A DNA stretch of 64,000 bases from JASGDN01 sp049841275 (GCA_049841275.1 JASGDN010000062.1:13805-77804); one strand, 5' to 3'; positions 44,301 through 52,996 are shown, numbered from the stretch's first letter. The notes: generated from the letters alone by a model not told the origin. A program made the numbers and translations.

Positions 44301-44819
44301 ATGGGCGAAGGAACCGGGAACGCGTCGGAAGTCGAACTCCTGCGAACCGTCGTACAGGAATCGCTGGGGCGCAACCAGCACGTCCTGGGACGGCAAGTGG
44401 CAGGGCTCACGCATGCGGACAGCCTGTTGCAGCCACAGCCACGCGGCAACTGCCTGAACTGGGTAGTCGGGCACATGGCCGCATCGCGGGAGGGGATGCT
44501 CGGCGTCCTCGACGAGGACGCCGTCTTCGGAATGAACGCACTCGTCCACTATGTCCGGGGGTCCGAGCCGATTCTTGCAGACGGGGACGGCGTGCTGCCG
44601 CTGGCCGACCTGCTCTCCGGATTCAATGCCCAACAGGAGCGTCTCGCCCGCGCGATTGCCGCCGCTTCACCGGAAACCCTCGCACACCCGTCGCCGGGCA
44701 TGGAGGGAATGTCGGTGATCGAGGAGCTCCAGTTCCTCGCCTGGCACGAGACCTATCACCTCGGGCAGACGGACTTCCTGCGCCAGCTTAGCGGAGTCGA
44801 CGACTGCGTGATCGCATAG
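44301..44819 (+). CDS. DinB/YfiT-like four-helix metalloprotein
   Basis: A 172-residue cytosolic protein of the DinB-like four-helix bundle. The three metal-binding His are placed as expected: His in NWVVGHMAASRE (about 58) and the pair in FLAWHETYHLGQTDFLRQL (about 150-155). Members include thiol-dependent S-transferases (mycothiol and bacillithiol type), maleylpyruvate isomerase and damage-inducible proteins. The thiol used by this organism is unknown. AAAGGA lies about nine bases before the ATG. A strong terminator follows. It is divergent from the M20D gene across 141 bases. Confidence 0.86.
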   Translation: MGEGTGNASEVELLRTVVQESLGRNQHVLGRQVAGLTHADSLLQPQPRGNCLNWVVGHMAASREGMLGVLDEDAVFGMNALVHYVRGSEPILADGDGVLPLADLLSGFNAQQERLARAIAAASPETLAHPSPGMEGMSVIEELQFLAWHETYHLGQTDFLRQLSGVDDCVIA

Positions 44820-44833
44820 CACGGCAACAGGAC

Positions 44834-44872
44834 GGGGAAGGGCGATGACCTGCGCAGTCATCGCCCTTCCCC
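44834..44872. terminator. Bidirectional terminator between dinB-like and M20D genes
   Basis: A perfect 16-bp stem (44834-44849 with 44857-44872) with a 7-base loop CTGCGCA lies between convergent genes. It is followed on the plus strand by GTTCAAGCTTCTC. Confidence 0.8.
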
Positions 44873-44892
44873 GTTCAAGCTTCTCGTCCAGC

Positions 44893-46341
44893 CTACATCT
44901 CGCGGGACGGGCCTGGCGGCGGAATGTGCGCCGGCACCGGAGAGACGTATGGACGACCCGCCGTCTCCCGCTCGAACTCGTCACGCGCGGCCTTCACCAA
45001 GGCCGGATCGCGGTAGAAGTCGGTCGCGGCGGTCGCCATCGCCTTCGCCGCGTGGAGCATCCCCTTGTGGCCGATCGACATGGCTCCGGTCGCCGTCACC
45101 GCCCAGCTATGACCGGGAATGCCGAGCGCCCAGGTAGCGGTGTTGATCTGGGCAGTCGGCGTATTCCAGGAGACATCGGAAACATCCGTCGAGCCCGATC
45201 CCACCTCGCCGACCCCATTCGGCGGCCAGGCATCGCCGCTCAGTCCTGCATCGATCAACTCGGCGGGCAATCCCCGCTTCGCGAGCGCCGCCGCCCGCTG
45301 GGCTTCGGGGAAGGCCGAGACGATCTTCTTCGCGAAGGCGTATTCCTCCGGGGTGAAGTCGATCGGTCCCAATGCCTCCAGGGCCGCGTGCAACCGGTCA
45401 CCGATGATGGTATTCGGCAGCATGTTGTACGTGCCGGAGAGGAACTTCACCTCCAGGGTCGTTTCCGTCATCAGAGCCGCGCCCTCGGCAACCTTCTGGA
45501 CACGCTCCGTGATCTCGTCCAGTTGATACCGCCAGGGCGCACGCAAGAAGTACCAGACCTCGGCATCATCCGGCACCACATTCGGGGCGCCGCCGCCATT
45601 CGTGATCACGTAATGCATGCGGGCCTTGTCGATGACGTGTTCGCGCAGGTAGTTGACGCCAACATTCATCAACTCAACGGCATCGAGGGCGCTGCGACCC
45701 GTCTCCGGATTCCCGGCCGCGTGGGCGGTCCGTCCCCGGAAGCGATAGCGGATGCTGTTCACGGCCAGGTTGCTGCTGGCGGACACGGCATTCATCGACC
45801 CTGGATGCCAGGTGATCGCCAGATCGAGATCCGCGAACGCGCCAGCCCGGGCCATGAAGACCTTGCCATCGCCCGCCTCTTCGTCCGGGCAGCCGTAATA
45901 CCGCACCGTACCGGGCAGCCCGGTGTGCTGGAGCCACGCCTTGATGACGCTCGCCGCCGCCAGCGAGGCCGTGCCCAGCAGGTTGTGACCGCAGCCGTGG
46001 CCATCGCCGCCGGCGACGATCGGTTGCTGGGTGTCACTTCGCTCCTGCGAGAGACCGGGCAGGGCATCGTACTCGCCAAGGAAGCCGATGACGGGTCCTC
46101 CCTCACCCTGCGACCACTCGGCCATGAATGCCGTCGGCATGCCTCCGACGTCCCGCGTGATGGTGAACCCCTCGGCCGCAAGGTCGTCGGCCTGGATGCG
46201 ACACGCGGTGTACTCGGCCATGCCGATTTCCGGATGCTCCCAGATCTGATCCGAGATCGCGATGAACCGTCCCTGCCGCTCGTCGAGCCAGTCCGAGACC
46301 TCCCCAGGGACGCCAGCCAGCCGATTGGTGCGAGATTCCAT
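44893..46341 (-). CDS. M20D amidohydrolase, AbgB-like (paralogue 3 of 4)
   Basis: A 482-residue member of the four-copy set. Metal residues are intact in GHGCGHNLLGTASLAAASVI, CPDEEAGDGKVFMARAG, AITWHPGSMNAVS and GHKGMLHAAKAMA. CPDEEA replaces the CPAEET of other copies, so Asp stands in place of Ala two positions before the ligand Glu pair. GGAGGG lies five bases before the ATG at 46339-46341. An open frame upstream has no start signal. It shares a direction with copy 2 (42708) but is separated by the opposing DinB gene. The terminal tail differs (PVPAHIPPPGPSREM) and is likely disordered. Confidence 0.88.
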   Translation of the reverse strand: MESRTNRLAGVPGEVSDWLDERQGRFIAISDQIWEHPEIGMAEYTACRIQADDLAAEGFTITRDVGGMPTAFMAEWSQGEGGPVIGFLGEYDALPGLSQERSDTQQPIVAGGDGHGCGHNLLGTASLAAASVIKAWLQHTGLPGTVRYYGCPDEEAGDGKVFMARAGAFADLDLAITWHPGSMNAVSASSNLAVNSIRYRFRGRTAHAAGNPETGRSALDAVELMNVGVNYLREHVIDKARMHYVITNGGGAPNVVPDDAEVWYFLRAPWRYQLDEITERVQKVAEGAALMTETTLEVKFLSGTYNMLPNTIIGDRLHAALEALGPIDFTPEEYAFAKKIVSAFPEAQRAAALAKRGLPAELIDAGLSGDAWPPNGVGEVGSGSTDVSDVSWNTPTAQINTATWALGIPGHSWAVTATGAMSIGHKGMLHAAKAMATAATDFYRDPALVKAARDEFERETAGRPYVSPVPAHIPPPGPSREM

Positions 46342-46533
46342 GTTCCCTCCAGATGAAGCGTCGAACCGCGAACGATGCAATCATCGTCGCGCAGCCGGGA
46401 CACGCTGACAAGATCCGGATCACGCCGCATCCGCCAGGGCATCGACACCGCGCGGCGCGGTCCTTGCGTACAGGGACGCCATGCCGCCGGGCACACCAGC
46501 GGCTTCCAGCCTGTATCCAGAGAGGACGCGCGA

Positions 46534-46779
46534 ATGAACGACCAGGAATCCCGGTTCGATCGCGAAGACCCGGACACGGACATCCCATACATCAGCGAGG
46601 ACGGTGTAGGGGATGTCGTCGCCGATGTGCCGGATGGTCCGGAATCCGATCCTTCCACCGCCTCCCTCGCGTTGGAGGACGAGCGGGACCGGAATGATCC
46701 AGACAATGACGACGATCTTGAAGACGCCGGCAGTTCCCCCGAATTCCAGCACCTTCGCAAGCGCCCGCACGGCGCCTAG
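46534..46779 (+). CDS. Small acidic protein, 81 residues
   Basis: I do not recognise a family. The product is extremely acidic (runs such as DNDDDLEDAG and EDERDRNDPD), has no hydrophobic core and is predicted disordered. The C-terminal tail turns basic (FQHLRKRPHGA). AGAGGA lies seven bases before the ATG. It is convergent to the SRAP gene with a 15-base gap, and no terminator is visible between them. Acidic small proteins can act as nucleic-acid mimics or chaperones for metal or protein; there is no evidence for either here. Real expression is moderately likely from the ribosome binding site and length. Confidence 0.5.
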   Translation: MNDQESRFDREDPDTDIPYISEDGVGDVVADVPDGPESDPSTASLALEDERDRNDPDNDDDLEDAGSSPEFQHLRKRPHGA

Positions 46780-46794
46780 CGGCGTCCCCTTCAA

Positions 46795-47499
46795 TCAGAA
46801 GAGACCCGGCTGATCGACATCCTCCAGTGGCTCGATCAGGTCTGGCGTATCGTTCGCCGGGCTGTTGACCGCCTTGCTGACCGGATGCATGTCGATCGCA
46901 TCCTCTGGAGCGGGCTGCAGCAGATAGTCCAACGCGTCAACGTCGGTCTCCGAGCGGCTGAGCCAGTGCTCCACATCGTCGGGCGGCACGATCACCGGCA
47001 TGCGGTCGTGCAGGTCGGCCATCGTGTCGTTCGCACGCGTCGTGACGATCGTGTACGACAGCAGCGGCGACCCGTCGTCCTTCGTGGCCTGATCGTAGAG
47101 ACCGGCGAAGAACATCATGGGTTCGTCCCGCAGATGGATGTAATAGGGCTGTTTGCCGTCGGTATCCTTCTTCCATTCATAGAATCCGTTCGCCGGGACG
47201 ATGCACCGGTTGCGTCGCACGAGCGAGCGGAACATCGGCTTCTGGGCAAGCGTTTCGGACCGCGCATTGATGGGGGCAACCTTCGGCTTCTCGCTCGGTT
47301 TCGTCCAACGCGGCACCAGTCCCCAGCTCATCCCGGTCACGTCGATGCGCTCCTCGTCCTCGGATTCGACCAGCACGGGGAGGACCTGCGATGGTGCGGC
47401 GTTCCACGTCGGATGGGGTGGCAGATCCAGATGGATGGGGAGATTGGACAGGATCTGCCCGAGAAGATGCAGGTCGTAGATGGAGTAGCGTCCACACAT
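46795..47499 (-). CDS. SOS response-associated peptidase (SRAP/YedK, HMCES-like)
   Basis: A 234-residue protein that covalently traps abasic sites in single-stranded DNA through its N-terminal Cys. The start MCGRYSIYDL puts the catalytic Cys at position 2 after Met removal. The other active residues are Asn in APINARSETL, Glu in ANGFYEWKK and His in LHDRMPVIV. WGLVPRWTK is the DNA-contacting signature. Length is close to the family norm, with an acidic tail of about 30 residues. AGGAGGT lies five bases before the ATG. It is divergent from the methionine sulfoxide reductase across 333 bases, in which I find no clear LexA box. Confidence 0.94.
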   Translation of the reverse strand: MCGRYSIYDLHLLGQILSNLPIHLDLPPHPTWNAAPSQVLPVLVESEDEERIDVTGMSWGLVPRWTKPSEKPKVAPINARSETLAQKPMFRSLVRRNRCIVPANGFYEWKKDTDGKQPYYIHLRDEPMMFFAGLYDQATKDDGSPLLSYTIVTTRANDTMADLHDRMPVIVPPDDVEHWLSRSETDVDALDYLLQPAPEDAIDMHPVSKAVNSPANDTPDLIEPLEDVDQPGLF

Positions 47500-47832
47500 G
47501 GCGTGACCTCCTGCTCAGAGACGACGATCGGCACTTCGATCTGAAGGACGTGTCGAGAACCGCTTCCCCTTCGCGCGCCGGATACATGCCAGCACATTCT
47601 CAGGTACGATCGTATCGCTTTCCGCTCGTTGTATACGCACCATTCCGCAATCCGAAACGGGCAAACGCACGTATATCCATGCAGAGGGAGTACTATACGA
47701 ACGGAAGCAACGGGCCGGACGCGGGTCGTGCGTCGTATCGGAACGCACGAACGCATCGGGCATTGCACCGGGACGCAGTGGCCGGTCCGGTTCGCCGCCA
47801 GCGTCATTCCCCCTTGTCAGGAGTTCCACCCC
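47500..47832. other. Divergent intergenic region between SRAP and MsrAB
   Basis: 333 bases without a convincing gene. It should hold both promoters. It contains GTATAC and other short AT-rich palindromes (about 47627-47700), but no consensus box could be assigned. Confidence 0.4.
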
Positions 47833-48996
47833 ATGGTTTTCGAAACCCTTTTTGGCAAGAAGACGAAGATGCCAACCGCCGAGACTGCACTCTCCGGCCG
47901 CGAGGGCTACGCCTTCGCCATCCCCGAGACGCACGAGGTCCTCGGCACGAAGATCACCCCGCCCTATCCAGACGGCCTCGAGATCGCCGACTTCGCTCTC
48001 GGGTGTTTCTGGGGCGCCGAGCGCCTGTTCTGGGAGTTGCCCGGCGTCTGGACCACCGCGGTCGGCTATGAAGGCGGCTTCACCCCCTACCCGACCTACG
48101 AGGAAACCTGCACCGGCAAGACCGGCCACGCCGAGACCGTCCGCGTCGTCTTCGATCCCGCGAAGATCCCCTACGACACGCTCGTGAAGGAGTTCTTCGA
48201 GGCGCACGACCCAACCCAGGGCATGCGCCAGGGCAACGATGTCGGCACGCAGTATCGGTCCGCCATCTTCACCTCCTCACCGGAGCAACAGGCCACCGCT
48301 GAGGCCGCGAAGGCGGCCTACGATGCGGCCTTGCAGGCGAAGGGCTACCCGGCCGTCACCACCGAGATAATCCCGGCCAGCGCGTTCTACTTCGCCGAGG
48401 ACTATCACCAGCAGTACCTTCACAAGGTCCCGAACGGCTATTGCGGGCTCGCCGGCACGGGTGTCTCCTGCGTCATCCCACGCTCCCAGCGCGAGGCGGA
48501 GGAGCCGGCCCACGATCTCGCCCCGGTCTCCGGCGGCGCTCAGGCCGACGCGGAACCGGTGTCCGCGCCCGATACCGGGGACGATCCCGGCCTGAAGCCG
48601 CTCCCCACCTCCGAGGAAGAATGGAAGCAGGTCCTCGGTCCGGACCAGTATCGCGTGTTGCGGCAGGCGGGCACGGAACGTCCCTTCACCGGCCACTACA
48701 ACGCCGTCTGGGACGAGGGTACGTATCGTTGTGCGGCGTGCGGCAACCCGCTCTTCGACAGCAGCACCAAGTTCGATCACGGCTGCGGCTGGCCCAGCTT
48801 CGGCGAGGCCCTGCCCGGCGCGGTCGAGTACATCGAGGATCGTTCGCACGGCATGGTGCGCACGGAAGTCCGTTGCGCACGCTGTCACTCGCATCTCGGC
48901 CACGTCTTCAACGACGGCCCGCGCGAGTTCGACGGGGCAAGGTTCTGCATGAACAGCATTGCCATCAACCTCGACCAGAGCGGCCAGAGCGCGTAG
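47833..48996 (+). CDS. msrAB: Fused peptide methionine sulfoxide reductase MsrA-MsrB
   Basis: A 387-residue bifunctional repair enzyme that reduces both methionine-sulfoxide epimers. The MsrA part (residues ~40-215) has the catalytic GCFWGAERLF (Cys near 58), GYEGGFTPYPTYEETCTGKT and the QQYLHKVPNGYCGL resolving-Cys end. After an acidic, Pro-rich linker (215-260) the MsrB part shows zinc-binding CAACGNPLF and CARCHSHLGHVF, with catalytic Cys in ARFCMNSIAIN (about 371). No signal peptide is present, so it acts in the cytoplasm. AGGAG lies about ten bases before the ATG at 47833. A 21-bp terminator follows. The frame is open further upstream, but without a start signal. Confidence 0.95.
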   Translation: MVFETLFGKKTKMPTAETALSGREGYAFAIPETHEVLGTKITPPYPDGLEIADFALGCFWGAERLFWELPGVWTTAVGYEGGFTPYPTYEETCTGKTGHAETVRVVFDPAKIPYDTLVKEFFEAHDPTQGMRQGNDVGTQYRSAIFTSSPEQQATAEAAKAAYDAALQAKGYPAVTTEIIPASAFYFAEDYHQQYLHKVPNGYCGLAGTGVSCVIPRSQREAEEPAHDLAPVSGGAQADAEPVSAPDTGDDPGLKPLPTSEEEWKQVLGPDQYRVLRQAGTERPFTGHYNAVWDEGTYRCAACGNPLFDSSTKFDHGCGWPSFGEALPGAVEYIEDRSHGMVRTEVRCARCHSHLGHVFNDGPREFDGARFCMNSIAINLDQSGQSA

Positions 48997-49023
48997 GCCG
49001 CCGCGAATTACGAACAACCTGAC

Positions 49024-49069
49024 AACCCGAAAAGCCTCCGACGAGGGTTCGTCGGAGGCTTTTCGGGTT
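49024..49069 (+). terminator. Terminator after msrAB
   Basis: A perfect 21-bp stem (49024-49044 with 49049-49069) with loop GGGT is followed by CTCTCGTCC. It lies 28 bases after the stop codon. Confidence 0.85.
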
Positions 49070-49193
49070 CTCTCGTCCAAGAACAGTCCGCCGCAGCTTG
49101 CCTGAGCGGTGACATTCCGTATGATGGGAGTGCCTGAAGCCCGCAGAGCATATCATCCCCACGCCCGTTGGCAGGGAAGGAGCCGGACATCAG

Positions 49194-50129
49194 ATGAATT
49201 CGCTCAGCGTACGTCGGAGCAGTTTCGCTATCCTGTTCGTCCTTTCTTCGATCCTGTCCCTCGTGTGGCAGGGAGCCTCGGCCCAGTTGTCGAGCGTGAC
49301 CATCTATCTCCAGCCCGTGAGTGCAACCAACGGCTCCCCGATCTACGACGCGTGCTTCGTGCTGGTCGGGGCGAGCAACGAGGGGTGTGACGAGAACGGC
49401 GATGGGTACATCCGGTTTCAGGACATTGCTCCCGGCACCTATACCGTCCGTCAGACTCGCGACGCTGCCGGATACCTCACGATGGGCGATGTCTCCATCA
49501 CGGCGAACGCCGCAACAGCGGAGCAGGTATTCCCGATCAGCTTGCGGCCAGCGGGAAGTTCATCGAATACGTCGGGAGGACTCGTGCATGTCGCCCTCGT
49601 CACGCGCGATCCCGGCAATGGCGATCTCGTGACCGGGACCTGCTACATCATCCAGGGCGCGAGCATTGAGGGATGCGACGAGAATGGTGACGGCCAGGTC
49701 GACTTCGCGGACGTCACCCCCGGCACCTACACCGTGCAGCAGACGGCGACCCCGAACGCCTATCCCGCCGTGCAGCCGTTCGACATCGTGATCACCGACG
49801 ATCCGACCCAGGCGTTCATCGTCAAACAGGCGGCGCGCCAGAACGACGCCAGTCACCGCAACCTCTCGATCGTCCTGGTCGACAAGACGACTGGCCAGCG
49901 CGTCACCGGGGGCAATGCCTGCGTCCGTGTCGTCGATGCCAGCAACATCGGGTGCGATGAGAACGGCGACGGCCAGGTCGACTTCCTCGACATCCCGGTC
50001 GGAAGCCACACGGTCCGCATCACCGACATGCCGCCGGGATACCACGGCGAGTACAGCAGTTACACCCTGAACGTCGATGCATCCGAGTATTCGATCGTCA
50101 CTGTCTACCTTCCCCTGATCCACGACTGA
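49194..50129 (+). CDS. Secreted triple-repeat protein (prealbumin-like) with D-x-N-x-D-G calcium-loop motifs
   Basis: A 311-residue exported protein. A signal helix (FAILFVLSSILSLVW, cut after ASA near residue 31) is followed by three ~90-residue repeats. Each contains C-x10-C immediately followed by DENGDG, then an F-x-D-[IV] turn and a [PV]-G-[TS]-[YH]-T-V strand: repeat 1 near residues 55-90, repeat 2 near 150-185, repeat 3 near 240-275. The fold looks like Cna-B/prealbumin-type beta sandwich; the DENGDG loop resembles an EF-hand or dockerin-like calcium site, and the paired Cys a disulfide in each repeat. Adhesion or surface structure is inferred. No sorting motif or second membrane helix is visible. 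AAGGAG lies about 12 bases before the ATG. Confidence 0.78.
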   Translation: MNSLSVRRSSFAILFVLSSILSLVWQGASAQLSSVTIYLQPVSATNGSPIYDACFVLVGASNEGCDENGDGYIRFQDIAPGTYTVRQTRDAAGYLTMGDVSITANAATAEQVFPISLRPAGSSSNTSGGLVHVALVTRDPGNGDLVTGTCYIIQGASIEGCDENGDGQVDFADVTPGTYTVQQTATPNAYPAVQPFDIVITDDPTQAFIVKQAARQNDASHRNLSIVLVDKTTGQRVTGGNACVRVVDASNIGCDENGDGQVDFLDIPVGSHTVRITDMPPGYHGEYSSYTLNVDASEYSIVTVYLPLIHD

Positions 50130-50144
50130 CCGGATTTTCCGGTA

Positions 50145-50191
50145 CACGAAGAGGGCCTGCGGCGATGCGTTCGCCGCAGGCCCTCTTCGTG
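50145..50191. terminator. Bidirectional terminator between convergent genes
   Basis: A perfect 21-bp stem (50145-50165 with 50171-50191) with loop TGCGT lies between the triple-repeat gene and the opposing binding-protein gene. It can serve both strands. Confidence 0.85.
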
Positions 50192-50208
50192 CTGCCTCAT
50201 TGGTGCCG

Positions 50209-51279
50209 TCAGTCGCCGGTGATGATCTCCGACGCCTCCACATTCGCGGCCAGCGCCGTGAGAATGTCCGCCATTCCCTGATAGCTGCAGATGAAGTCCT
50301 GGTTCCAGTCGTAGATCTGCCCCGCTTGCACGGACGGCAATGCTGCCACCGTCGGCATGGCCTTCACCTCGTCCATCGGCAGGCCGCGATAGCTGTTCAT
50401 GAACATGTCGGTCTGGAACTTGCCGATCGATTCGAGGCTCACATACTCCCAGTAGTCGCCGTTCGCCGGATCGACCGTAATCGGCGGCACCGTGAGCCCG
50501 AGTTCCCGGAAGTACATCACGTCGCCTGCCCGCTCCGGGTTCGCGACGTAAAGCATGTCTGTCCCGGCCGCGACGAAGATCGCGCTGATTCCCGGCTTGG
50601 CGGCCACCGCGTCCGTGAACGCACGCTCCGCATCCTGCCAGGCCGCCTTCGCATCCACCAGGTCCGACGAGGCGAGATCGGCCCCCAATGCCTCGGCCAG
50701 CTCGGCGAACCGCGCGATCCCGGCGCTGGCGCTCTGGACACCGGAGATAGCGACGATTGGCGCCACCTGCTGCACCTGCTCCAGCGGACCGTCCGCCGCC
50801 AGGCTCCAGTAGTCGGCCGGATCGTCCGGGATGAAGGTCAAGGTCACGATCAGGTCGGGCTTCAGGGCGACAAGCGCTTCCACATCGATCGTGTTCTCCC
50901 CATTGCCGATGATCTCCACCTGCTTCGGGTCGATATTGCCGCCCGCCGCCCCGAAGTTCCCCTCCGGATTCGCGAGCCAGCCAAAGACCGCAATCGGGCG
51001 GATCCCGAAATCCCAGAGCGGCGCCGCGGCGTTCACATCGATCACCACCCGCTGCGGAACAGCCGGCAACGTGACCGTCACCCCCTTGTCATCCGTGAAG
51101 GACCACTCGCCCCTGGCGACCGGCGAAGCGGCTGGTGATGCGGCAGGCGAGGCCTGCGGCGTGGCCGACTGTGCGAAGGCCTGGCGTGCGGATGAACGCG
51201 TGAGCCCGGCCGCGAGGGCCGTAGTGGTGGCGGTCGTGACGACGGAGCGGCGGGAATGCATCGAGCGCAGGTTCGTCAT
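50209..51279 (-). CDS. Periplasmic/lipid-anchored substrate-binding protein, FepB/BtuF type
   Basis: A 356-residue exported binding protein of the siderophore/cobalamin class III family (PF01497). The N-terminus has a twin-arginine-like signal (MHSRRSVVTTATTTALAAGL), then a low-complexity Ala/Ser/Pro linker (PQASPAASPAAS). The two lobes are joined by one long helix. The first lobe includes PQRVVIDVNAAAPLWDFGIR, and the second VAALPSVQAGQIYDW, both typical. AAAGGA lies nine bases before the ATG at 51277-51279. It is likely part of an Fe-siderophore or heme uptake system, but no permease or ATPase gene is near, so its ABC partner must be elsewhere. The class is clear; the ligand is not. Confidence 0.88.
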   Translation of the reverse strand: MTNLRSMHSRRSVVTTATTTALAAGLTRSSARQAFAQSATPQASPAASPAASPVARGEWSFTDDKGVTVTLPAVPQRVVIDVNAAAPLWDFGIRPIAVFGWLANPEGNFGAAGGNIDPKQVEIIGNGENTIDVEALVALKPDLIVTLTFIPDDPADYWSLAADGPLEQVQQVAPIVAISGVQSASAGIARFAELAEALGADLASSDLVDAKAAWQDAERAFTDAVAAKPGISAIFVAAGTDMLYVANPERAGDVMYFRELGLTVPPITVDPANGDYWEYVSLESIGKFQTDMFMNSYRGLPMDEVKAMPTVAALPSVQAGQIYDWNQDFICSYQGMADILTALAANVEASEIITGD

Positions 51280-51614
51280 GCAGCATGGTCCTTTTGCGAG
51301 CGTACGGGAAGCTGACCGGAGCGGCCACATTTATCCTACTGAATTGGTCTGGTTTTTGCTACTACAGGGTTTCTCCCCCGATCCACTACCACGCAGGGAA
51401 CCGGGCATTCATGCCCAATCGCCGATTCCGGCAGGAACCCACGCCGATTGTGTATCGTTCTGTCTCAAGCGGTCAGTGCAGCCGGAAACGGCGGCACAGA
51501 TCATGAGCATCTGGCCGCGACCAGCCTCCAAGGGGGGGCAGGAGATGAATGGGATGGCGGGCGGAGTGCAGTCCAGCCCCGGCGTCCCAGGGACACGGTT
51601 CTGTGGAGGGACCC
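51280..51614. other. Divergent intergenic region around the binding-protein promoter
   Basis: No gene. The bases 51330-51360 are AT-rich and probably contain the minus-strand promoter of the binding-protein gene. GGAGGG just before 51615 is the ribosome binding site of the next gene. No iron box was recognised. Confidence 0.4.
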
Positions 51615-52181
51615 ATGCGAACACTCTTTGGATCGATACTCGCGCTTCTGCTGCTCGTCGGCAGTTCGGTGTCTGCCCTGGCGGCCACCGAGGCTACTCC
51701 GGCAGCGGATGAGGATACGCCCGCCGCTGGGGACACCAGCGATGTGAATCCGGTCAATCCCCAGATCGGCGATGCGGTGACCCTGTTCGCGACGAACGGC
51801 GACGCCATCGCGACCGTCACGGTGACCGACGTCGAGCGCAATTGGGAGGGGTACGACGAGTACCAGGATCCCGAGTCCGGCACGGAATACGTCGCCATCA
51901 CAATCGAGGTGGAGAGCACGATTTCCCGTGGCGCAGTCGAGATCAACCCCTACGACTTCAGCCTGCAGGACGGGCACAGCTTCCTCTGGAGCACCGCCTA
52001 CGCGACCAACGAGGACAGCCCGAAGGACACCCAGGTGCTGGGCGACACGGTGCAGCTGGCCGGTGGGGAGAAGACCGAGTTCCTCGTCGTCTTCCAGACC
52101 TACATCGACGAGCCGCTGCAGCACGTCTACTGGAACCCGGAGAACTCGCTGCTGACGCTGGCCGATCTCTCCGAGGTCTAG
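51615..52181 (+). CDS. Secreted DUF4352-like protein
   Basis: A 188-residue exported protein. The signal is MRTLFGSILALLLLVGSSVS with a cut after ALA near residue 23. After an acidic linker (ATEATPAADEDTPAAGD) the ~120-residue mature domain has the strand pattern of the Telokin-like/DUF4352 family: VTVTDVERNWEGY, EYVAITIEVEST, a central LQDGHSFLWSTAY and a conserved GGEKTEFLVVFQ near the C-terminus. Members occur in surface or transport settings; biochemical role is unknown. GGAGGG lies three to eight bases before the ATG at 51615. The strong palindrome at 52234 ends the transcript. It is divergent from the binding protein. Confidence 0.72.
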   Translation: MRTLFGSILALLLLVGSSVSALAATEATPAADEDTPAAGDTSDVNPVNPQIGDAVTLFATNGDAIATVTVTDVERNWEGYDEYQDPESGTEYVAITIEVESTISRGAVEINPYDFSLQDGHSFLWSTAYATNEDSPKDTQVLGDTVQLAGGEKTEFLVVFQTYIDEPLQHVYWNPENSLLTLADLSEV

Positions 52182-52233
52182 CGGCACGATAGCCTACGCC
52201 CATACGGCGTTCAGGGCCGAGCTGCTTCCGGAC

Positions 52234-52267
52234 CGAACCCCTCCCGCACGCGTGCGGGAGGGGTTCG
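52234..52267 (+). terminator. Terminator after the DUF4352-like gene
   Basis: A perfect 34-base palindrome (52234-52250 with 52251-52267) begins 53 bases after the stop. A second 20-base palindrome (52276-52295) lies just behind it, next to the promoter of the YceI gene. Confidence 0.7.
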
Positions 52268-52300
52268 CCGTGCATGCGGGCAGACGTCTGCCCGCGGGCC

Positions 52301-52330
52301 TTGACAGGGTTTAGGACTAAACGATATAGT
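52301..52330 (+). promoter_or_regulatory. Strong promoter with an internal operator-like palindrome (YceI gene)
   Basis: TTGACA (52301-52306) and TATAGT (52325-52330) are 18 bases apart. Between them GTTTAG-GA-CTAAAC (52309-52314, 52317-52322) forms a dyad. A repressor bound there would block RNA polymerase. This is the clearest promoter in the window. The regulator is not identified; Rrf2- or HxlR-like dyads look similar. Confidence 0.65.
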
Positions 52331-52409
52331 CTCTTACGAATTGTAATGGCAGGATGCGAACGCGATCGCATCGCCGGACCCGAACAGAACCTGGAAGGAC
52401 ACCATCGTC

Positions 52410-52952
52410 ATGGCCACTACCCCTTTCGTCATCGATGCCGCGCATAGCTCGGTCGAATTCGCGATCAAGCACATGGTCTTCTCCACGGCCAAGGGCCGCT
52501 TCAACGACTTCACCGGCACCATCAACCTCGACGAGGGCGACCTCGCCAACTCCAGCGTGAATGTCGCGATTCAGGCCGCCAGCATCGACACCCGCGACGA
52601 GGGCCGCAACAATCACCTGAAGTCCGCCGACTTCTTCGATGTCGCGACCTATCCGACCATCACCTTCGTCAGCACGGCGGTCAAGGTTACGGGCGATGGC
52701 GAGTTCGACGTCACCGGCGATCTCACCATCCACGGCGTCACGAAGTCCGTCGTCCTCAAGGCCGAGAAGACCGGCGAGGGCGTCAACCCGTGGGGGGTCA
52801 AGGTCGTCGGCTTTGCGGCAGAAACGAAGATCAACCGCAAGGACTTCGGCCTCAACTGGACTGCGGCGCTGGAGACGGGCGGCGTGCTCGTGGCCGATGA
52901 GGCGAAGATCTCGATCGAGATCGAGGCGAACCCGGCCCCGGCCGAGGCGTAG
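52410..52952 (+). CDS. YceI family lipid-binding-like protein
   Basis: A 180-residue beta-barrel protein of the YceI family, which binds polyprenyl-type lipids. The start FVIDAAHSSVEFAIKHMVFS, then FTGTINLDEGDL and SIDTRDEGRNNHLKSADFFD and ITFVSTAVKVTGDGEFDVTG are diagnostic. The strand DLTIHGVTKSVVLKAEKTG and FAAETKINRKDFGLNW complete the barrel. There is no signal peptide, so this copy is cytoplasmic; E. coli YceI is periplasmic. GGAAGGA lies ten bases before the ATG. It has its own strong, apparently repressible promoter and its own terminator, which suggests stress or redox induction. Isolated from isoprenoid genes. Confidence 0.93.
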   Translation: MATTPFVIDAAHSSVEFAIKHMVFSTAKGRFNDFTGTINLDEGDLANSSVNVAIQAASIDTRDEGRNNHLKSADFFDVATYPTITFVSTAVKVTGDGEFDVTGDLTIHGVTKSVVLKAEKTGEGVNPWGVKVVGFAAETKINRKDFGLNWTAALETGGVLVADEAKISIEIEANPAPAEA

Positions 52953-52996
52953 CCGGCACCCGTCCGGTTCGACACGGACACCCATCGTGCGACGAT

